From assembly GCA_947173755.1 (NCBI GenBank), contig CAMWGM010000009.1:1-17436 (forward strand): DNA of 17,436 nt, in the 5' to 3' direction. The position numbers and the translations under genes were made by a program. The stretch comes from an uncultured Muribaculaceae bacterium (GTDB taxonomy: Bacteria; Bacteroidota; Bacteroidia; Bacteroidales; Muribaculaceae). Positions 14,192 to 17,436 of this stretch are shown here, piece after piece; the stretch's first letter is position 1; each line of letters begins with the position of its first letter. Below the pieces are notes generated by a model that was given only the letters and a program-made list of their open reading frames with translations, made no database searches and was not told the DNA's origin.

Positions 14192-15322
14192 TCAGAGTCG
14201 TCGGTTGACCGCCTCGAGCATGGCCGGTTTCCATGTAGCGAAGTCACCCTCGATGATGTGACGACGCGCTTCGCCGACGAGCCACAGATAGAAAGCAAGA
14301 TTGTGGATAGAGGCAATCTGCATGGCCAGGATTTCGTCGGCTATGAACAGATGGCGCACATAGGCCTTCGAATAAGCACGGTCGACATATGAGGGGCCAT
14401 CCTCCTGAAGCGGCGAGAAGTCGTCGGCCCACTTCTTATTACGCATGTTCATCACACCGTGACGGGTGAAGAGCATCCCGTTGCGCCCGTTGCGGGTGGG
14501 CATGACGCAGTCCATCATGTCTACGCCCCGGTCGATTGCCTCAAGGATGTTGGCGGGGGTGCCGACTCCCATCAGATAGCGGGGACGATCGGCAGGCAGG
14601 ATCTCGTTGACGATCTCGATCATCTCATACATCTTTTCGGCAGGTTCGCCCACGGCAAGTCCGCCGATAGCGTTACCCTCGGCACCGAGATCGGCAACAA
14701 ATTTAGCCGCCTCACGACGAAGGTCGGGATAGACTACACCCTGCACGATCGGGAAATAAGCCTGAGAGTACCCGTAAAGCCCCTCGGTCTCCTTATATCT
14801 CTTCCAGCCGCGCATCAGCCAACGCTGGGTGAGATCAAGACTTTTGCGGGCATACTGATAGTCGGCGGTACCCGGAGGACACTCGTCGAGCGCCATCATG
14901 ATGTCTGCCCCGATGACCCGCTCAATATCCACCACGCTCTCGGGCGTGAAAAGATGGCGCGAGCCGTCGATATGACTGCGGAAATGGGCACCCTCTTCGG
15001 TGAGTTTGCGCCGGTCGGAGAGCGAGAACACCTGAAAGCCGCCGCTGTCGGTGAGGATGGGCCGTTCCCATCCTATGAATTTGTGAAGACCACCTGCCTG
15101 ACGCAATATGTCGCATCCGGGACGCAGATAGAGGTGATAGGTATTGCCCAGAATTATCTGAGCCTTTATGTCGTCGGCGAGTTCGCGCTGATGGACAGCC
15201 TTGACCGATCCGACCGTGCCAACAGGCATGAAAATCGGAGTCTCTATCGAGCCGTGGGCTGTCGTGATCAGGCCGGCGCGAGCCGACGTGGCTGCCGAAG
15301 TAGCCTGCAGACTGAAGTTCAT
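14192..15322 (-). CDS. tgt: tRNA-guanine(34) transglycosylase (queuine tRNA-ribosyltransferase), zinc-site cysteines absent
   Basis: A 376-residue TIM-barrel enzyme that replaces guanine-34 in GU(N)-anticodon tRNAs with preQ1 or a related base on the way to queuosine. The catalytic motifs are intact: DSGGFQ with Asp92, GGLAVGE, GTPANILEAI, and MMDCVMPTRNGRNG with the likely nucleophile Asp271. The structural zinc site is not: where characterised TGTs have C-x-C-x2-C...H, this protein has Gly309, Ser311 and Asp314, with only His340 kept at the expected 31-residue distance. The rest of the C-terminal subdomain is collinear, so this is replacement rather than a frameshift. I recall similar cysteine loss in other Bacteroidota TGTs. 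The gene begins 15 nt after the FKBP gene ends and is followed by the LptF/G-type gene. Confidence 0.95.
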   Translation of the reverse strand: MNFSLQATSAATSARAGLITTAHGSIETPIFMPVGTVGSVKAVHQRELADDIKAQIILGNTYHLYLRPGCDILRQAGGLHKFIGWERPILTDSGGFQVFSLSDRRKLTEEGAHFRSHIDGSRHLFTPESVVDIERVIGADIMMALDECPPGTADYQYARKSLDLTQRWLMRGWKRYKETEGLYGYSQAYFPIVQGVVYPDLRREAAKFVADLGAEGNAIGGLAVGEPAEKMYEMIEIVNEILPADRPRYLMGVGTPANILEAIDRGVDMMDCVMPTRNGRNGMLFTRHGVMNMRNKKWADDFSPLQEDGPSYVDRAYSKAYVRHLFIADEILAMQIASIHNLAFYLWLVGEARRHIIEGDFATWKPAMLEAVNRRL

Positions 15323-15337
15323 GTCGCTTTCCGGATG

Positions 15338-15898
15338 TCAGGGACGCACCTCGTAGTCGAGAATGTCGACGAGTTTGATATTGAACACAAGAGTGGAGAA
15401 AGGAGGTATGGACACACCCGATCCGTTCACTCCGTAGCCGAGAACATAGGGGATTACCACCTCGACGCTGTCGCCGACATGCATGTTGAGCAGGGCGATG
15501 GTCCAGCCGGAGATCACATTGCCGGGTGTGGTGGTGAACAGGGAATCTTTGGCGCGGTAACTGGAGTCGAATGCAACTCCGTTGTAGAGCGCGCCACGAT
15601 ATTTCACCGCCACCTTCGAGGTGAGCAGGGGCGAGAGATTGTCCTCGGTCAGTTTTCTGTCGTTGAGCCAGTTTATCAGGATCGAGGCTGAGTTGTTCCA
15701 CGCCGGTGTGAGAGTCTGATAGCGGGGCTGACCGTCAGATCCTATGGCAAACTTCTGCTCGTTATAGAATTCCGTGTTGGCCACACGCCATTCCTCGTAA
15801 TTATTCCAGACGTCGTCGCCTTTGTTGCACGAGGCGGCGATGACCGCAACGATCACAACCGCCGGCAGCAGGAGCAGACGCATCAATGATTTATCCAT
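15338..15898 (-). CDS. FKBP-type peptidyl-prolyl cis-trans isomerase lipoprotein
   Basis: A 186-residue lipoprotein: a hydrophobic signal followed by the lipobox VIAASC with Cys24, then a polar linker. The C-terminal half is one FKBP domain (about 90-183). It shows VAVKYRGALYNGVAFDSSY, VISGWTIALLNMHVGDSVEVVIP, LGYGVNGSG and a closing IPPFSTLVFNIKLVDI strand, which outline the prolyl-binding pocket. It would help fold proteins in the periplasm, attached to a membrane. An ATG five codons in (15883) is an alternative start that still gives a good signal peptide. It lies 35 nt after lemA and 15 nt before tgt. FKBP lipoproteins near glyS are, as I recall, frequent in Bacteroidales. Confidence 0.92.
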   Translation of the reverse strand: MDKSLMRLLLLPAVVIVAVIAASCNKGDDVWNNYEEWRVANTEFYNEQKFAIGSDGQPRYQTLTPAWNNSASILINWLNDRKLTEDNLSPLLTSKVAVKYRGALYNGVAFDSSYRAKDSLFTTTPGNVISGWTIALLNMHVGDSVEVVIPYVLGYGVNGSGVSIPPFSTLVFNIKLVDILDYEVRP

Positions 15899-15933
15899 TA
15901 AGACGTTTGTTGATATGTAGGAGTTGGGATTAT

Positions 15934-16512
15934 TCAGAATTTCACTTCGGGAGCACGTTGAGCGCTTTCGTCGGCGCTGAACTGCGGTTCATCCTTGAAG
16001 CCGAACCATCCGGCATAGATCACCGTAGGAAATTTCTTGATCGAAGTGTTATAGGTGGCTACAGATTCGTTGTAGCGTGTGCGCGCGGTCGCGATACGGT
16101 TTTCGGTTCCTTCGAGTTGGACCTGCAGATCTCGGAAATTTTCATTAGCCTTGAGATCAGGATAGGCTTCAGAGACGGCGAGGAGCGACTTGAGCGCACC
16201 GGAAAGGTCGTTTTGAGCCTGCTGGAAGCGTTTGAGATTTTCCTCTGTCAGGTCATCAACATTAATGTTGACCGATGTTGCTGCCGCACGTGCCTGGGTG
16301 ACTTTCTCGAAAGTCTCGCTCTCATGGGCGGCATAGCCTTTGACGGTGGCGACGAGATTGGGGATCAGGTCGGCACGACGCTGATACTGGTTCTGCACCT
16401 CGGCCCACTGCTGTTTCACTCCCTGCTTCTGTTCGACGAGGGAATTATAGTTGCAGGATGAGAGAGAGGCTGCGACAATTATTAAAAAGAGAAGACGGAG
16501 AAGTGATTTCAC
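15934..16512 (-). CDS. LemA family lipoprotein
   Basis: A 192-residue LemA-family protein beginning with GTG (16510-16512); no in-frame ATG gives a better start. The signal ends in the lipobox SLSSC with Cys20. The conserved LemA core NSLVEQKQGVKQQWAEVQNQ, YQRRADLIPNLVATVKGYAAHE, then long amphipathic helices and a C-terminal YNTSIKKFPTVIYAGWFGF region follow, giving the usual elongated four-helix bundle. Its biochemical function is not known; LemA genes often sit next to TPM-domain genes, but none is present here. It lies between glyS and the FKBP gene on the same strand, 35 nt before the latter. The family is confident, the role is not. Confidence 0.92.
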   Translation of the reverse strand: MKSLLRLLFLIIVAASLSSCNYNSLVEQKQGVKQQWAEVQNQYQRRADLIPNLVATVKGYAAHESETFEKVTQARAAATSVNINVDDLTEENLKRFQQAQNDLSGALKSLLAVSEAYPDLKANENFRDLQVQLEGTENRIATARTRYNESVATYNTSIKKFPTVIYAGWFGFKDEPQFSADESAQRAPEVKF

Positions 16513-16567
16513 GATCGTAATGGGACGGGTGATGAAAATTGGATATATTAAATATGTATTTCGCGAT

Positions 16568-16598
16568 GGATACCCGACGCATATTGCGCCGGGTATCC
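16568..16598 (-). terminator. Stem-loop downstream of glyS, possible weak terminator or processing site
   Basis: GGATACCCG (16568-16576) pairs with CGGGTATCC (16590-16598). A single A/C mismatch is followed by an inner CGC/GCG stem around a 5-nt loop. It starts 29 nt beyond the glyS stop and 55 nt before lemA. There is no T run on the minus strand (only TTTC on the plus side), so it may partly uncouple glyS from lemA rather than fully terminate. Confidence 0.55.
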
Positions 16599-16627
16599 TT
16601 TCGGAAAATTCGGTTGATCTTCAGGCG

Positions 16628-17436
16628 TCAGGCCAGACGGCGAAGAAGAGAGGTGATCGAGACACTGTCGTGGATGATCTTGTGTAGATCCTCAACCTTG
16701 ACACGGGTCTGCTCCATCGAGTCACGCTCGCGGAGAGTGACGGTGTTGTCCTCAAGGGTCTGATGGTCGACAGTGATGCAGTAGGGAGTACCGATCGCAT
16801 CCTGACGGCGATAGCGCTTGCCGATAGTATCTTTCTCCTCGTAATGCGTGGCGAAGTCAAACTTGAGATCGTTGACAATCTCACGGGCCTTTTCGGGCAG
16901 ACCATCCTTCTTGACCAGGGGAAGAACGGCACACTTGACGGGGGCGAGAGGTGCCGGCAGGTGCATCACGACGCGCTTGTCGCCACCGCCGAGATCCTGC
17001 TCCTCATAACTTGAGCATAGAACGGAAAGCACCATGCGGTCTACTCCGATCGATGTCTCGATGACATAGGGCACATAACTTTCGTTGAGTTCGGGATCGA
17101 AGTATTTGATATTCTTGCCGGAGAATTTCTCGTGCTGCGAGAGGTCGAAATTGGTGCGGGAATGGATACCCTCCACCTCCTTGAAGCCGAACGGCATCTG
17201 GAATTCGATGTCGGTGGCAGCGTTGGCATAGTGGGCGAGTTTCTCGTGGTCGTGATAGCGGTATTTCTCATCGCCGAGACCGAGAGCCTTGTGCCAGCGC
17301 AGACGGAATTCCTTCCAGCGGGCAAACCATTCCATCTCGGTGCCGGGGCGTCGGAAGAACTGCAGCTCCATCTGCTCGCCCTCGCGCCGGCGGATGCTGC
17401 CCTGCCGGGCGGCGCTCTGATTGCGGACGGCCTTTC
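16628..17436 (-). CDS. glyS: Glycyl-tRNA synthetase (single-chain alpha2 type), C-terminal part
   Basis: The frame runs off the right edge; 269 codons to the stop are visible, roughly the C-terminal half of the usual protein. The class II catalytic core is recognised by FRRPGTEMEWFARWKEFRLRWH, HEKLAHYANAATDIEF, GFKEVEGIHSRTNFDL, PYVIETSIGVDRMVLSVL (motif 3 with ETSIG and the terminal Arg). The C-terminal anticodon-binding domain has APVKCAVLPLVKKDGLPEKA, YRRQDAIGTPYCITVD and TVTLRERDSMEQTRVK. It charges tRNA-Gly. An ATG at 17371 is internal, not the start, since the family's motif-2 region lies upstream of it. The 21 codons upstream of it to the window edge are oddly divergent in the normally invariant motif-2 region (see findings). 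Family assignment is firm. Confidence 0.94.
   Translation of the reverse strand, partial: KAVRNQSAARQGSIRRREGEQMELQFFRRPGTEMEWFARWKEFRLRWHKALGLGDEKYRYHDHEKLAHYANAATDIEFQMPFGFKEVEGIHSRTNFDLSQHEKFSGKNIKYFDPELNESYVPYVIETSIGVDRMVLSVLCSSYEEQDLGGGDKRVVMHLPAPLAPVKCAVLPLVKKDGLPEKAREIVNDLKFDFATHYEEKDTIGKRYRRQDAIGTPYCITVDHQTLEDNTVTLRERDSMEQTRVKVEDLHKIIHDSVSITSLLRRLA

Noticed and set aside
14459..15691. 410-codon open frame on the plus strand opposite tgt and the FKBP gene
   Set aside because: It is antisense to two well-recognised proteins and has no family motifs, with His/Gly/Asp-rich composition typical of antisense frames in such codon usage.

Overview
The window looks like chromosomal DNA from a gut-type Bacteroidales bacterium, probably near Muribaculaceae. 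Several things point that way. Upstream regions carry Bacteroidota-type promoters (a TTTG or TTG element, about 20 nt, then TAnnTTTG). Purine-rich Shine-Dalgarno sites are lacking before genes. Several families are largely confined to Bacteroidota (DUF4494, DUF6029, Omp28-related proteins, C-terminal sorting-like tails). Composition is moderately GC-rich and codon use looks uniform, with no phage, IS, CRISPR, tRNA or rRNA genes. The family-level placement is inference; no search was run.

Layout. (1) 1-1541, minus: DUF4494 protein, a PLP-homeostasis protein (YggS/PLPBP) and the start of a hydrolysing UDP-GlcNAc 2-epimerase (NeuC-like) that runs off the left edge; one operon read from a promoter at 1611-1642. 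(2) 1722-7023, plus: rsmA(ksgA), mgtE, metG and ansA, closely spaced (5, 19 and 10 nt gaps), ending at a strong bidirectional hairpin terminator (7063-7096). (3) 7142-12957, minus: a cell-envelope cluster read in the order TlpA-like thioredoxin, DUF6029 beta-barrel, Omp28-type lipoprotein, small secreted three-cysteine protein, large secreted Omp28-type protein. (4) 13078-17436, minus: GlyRS (partial, off the right edge), LemA lipoprotein, FKBP-type prolyl isomerase lipoprotein, tgt, and an LptF/LptG-type permease. No gene-free stretch exceeds 300 bp; the longest is the 180-bp divergent region 1542-1721.

How the genes fit together. Blocks 1, 2 and 4 are mainly housekeeping: ribosome maturation, Mg2+ uptake, tRNA charging and modification, PLP homeostasis, asparagine breakdown and LPS export. 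Block 3 is the accessory-looking part. Three of its five products have thioredoxin-type CxxC motifs (CKPC, CVNC, CGWC). The other two share a C-[AS]-G-G-x-C hexapeptide, although their folds look unrelated. I infer an envelope or surface thiol-disulfide system in which Omp28/TlpA proteins act on, or mature, cysteine-bearing partners. This is the best candidate here for an undescribed system, but its function is unproven.

Other points of note: Tgt has lost all three zinc cysteines while keeping the histidine and catalytic aspartates. The last 65 bases of the window encode an oddly divergent GlyRS motif-2 region that may reflect poor sequence at a contig end.
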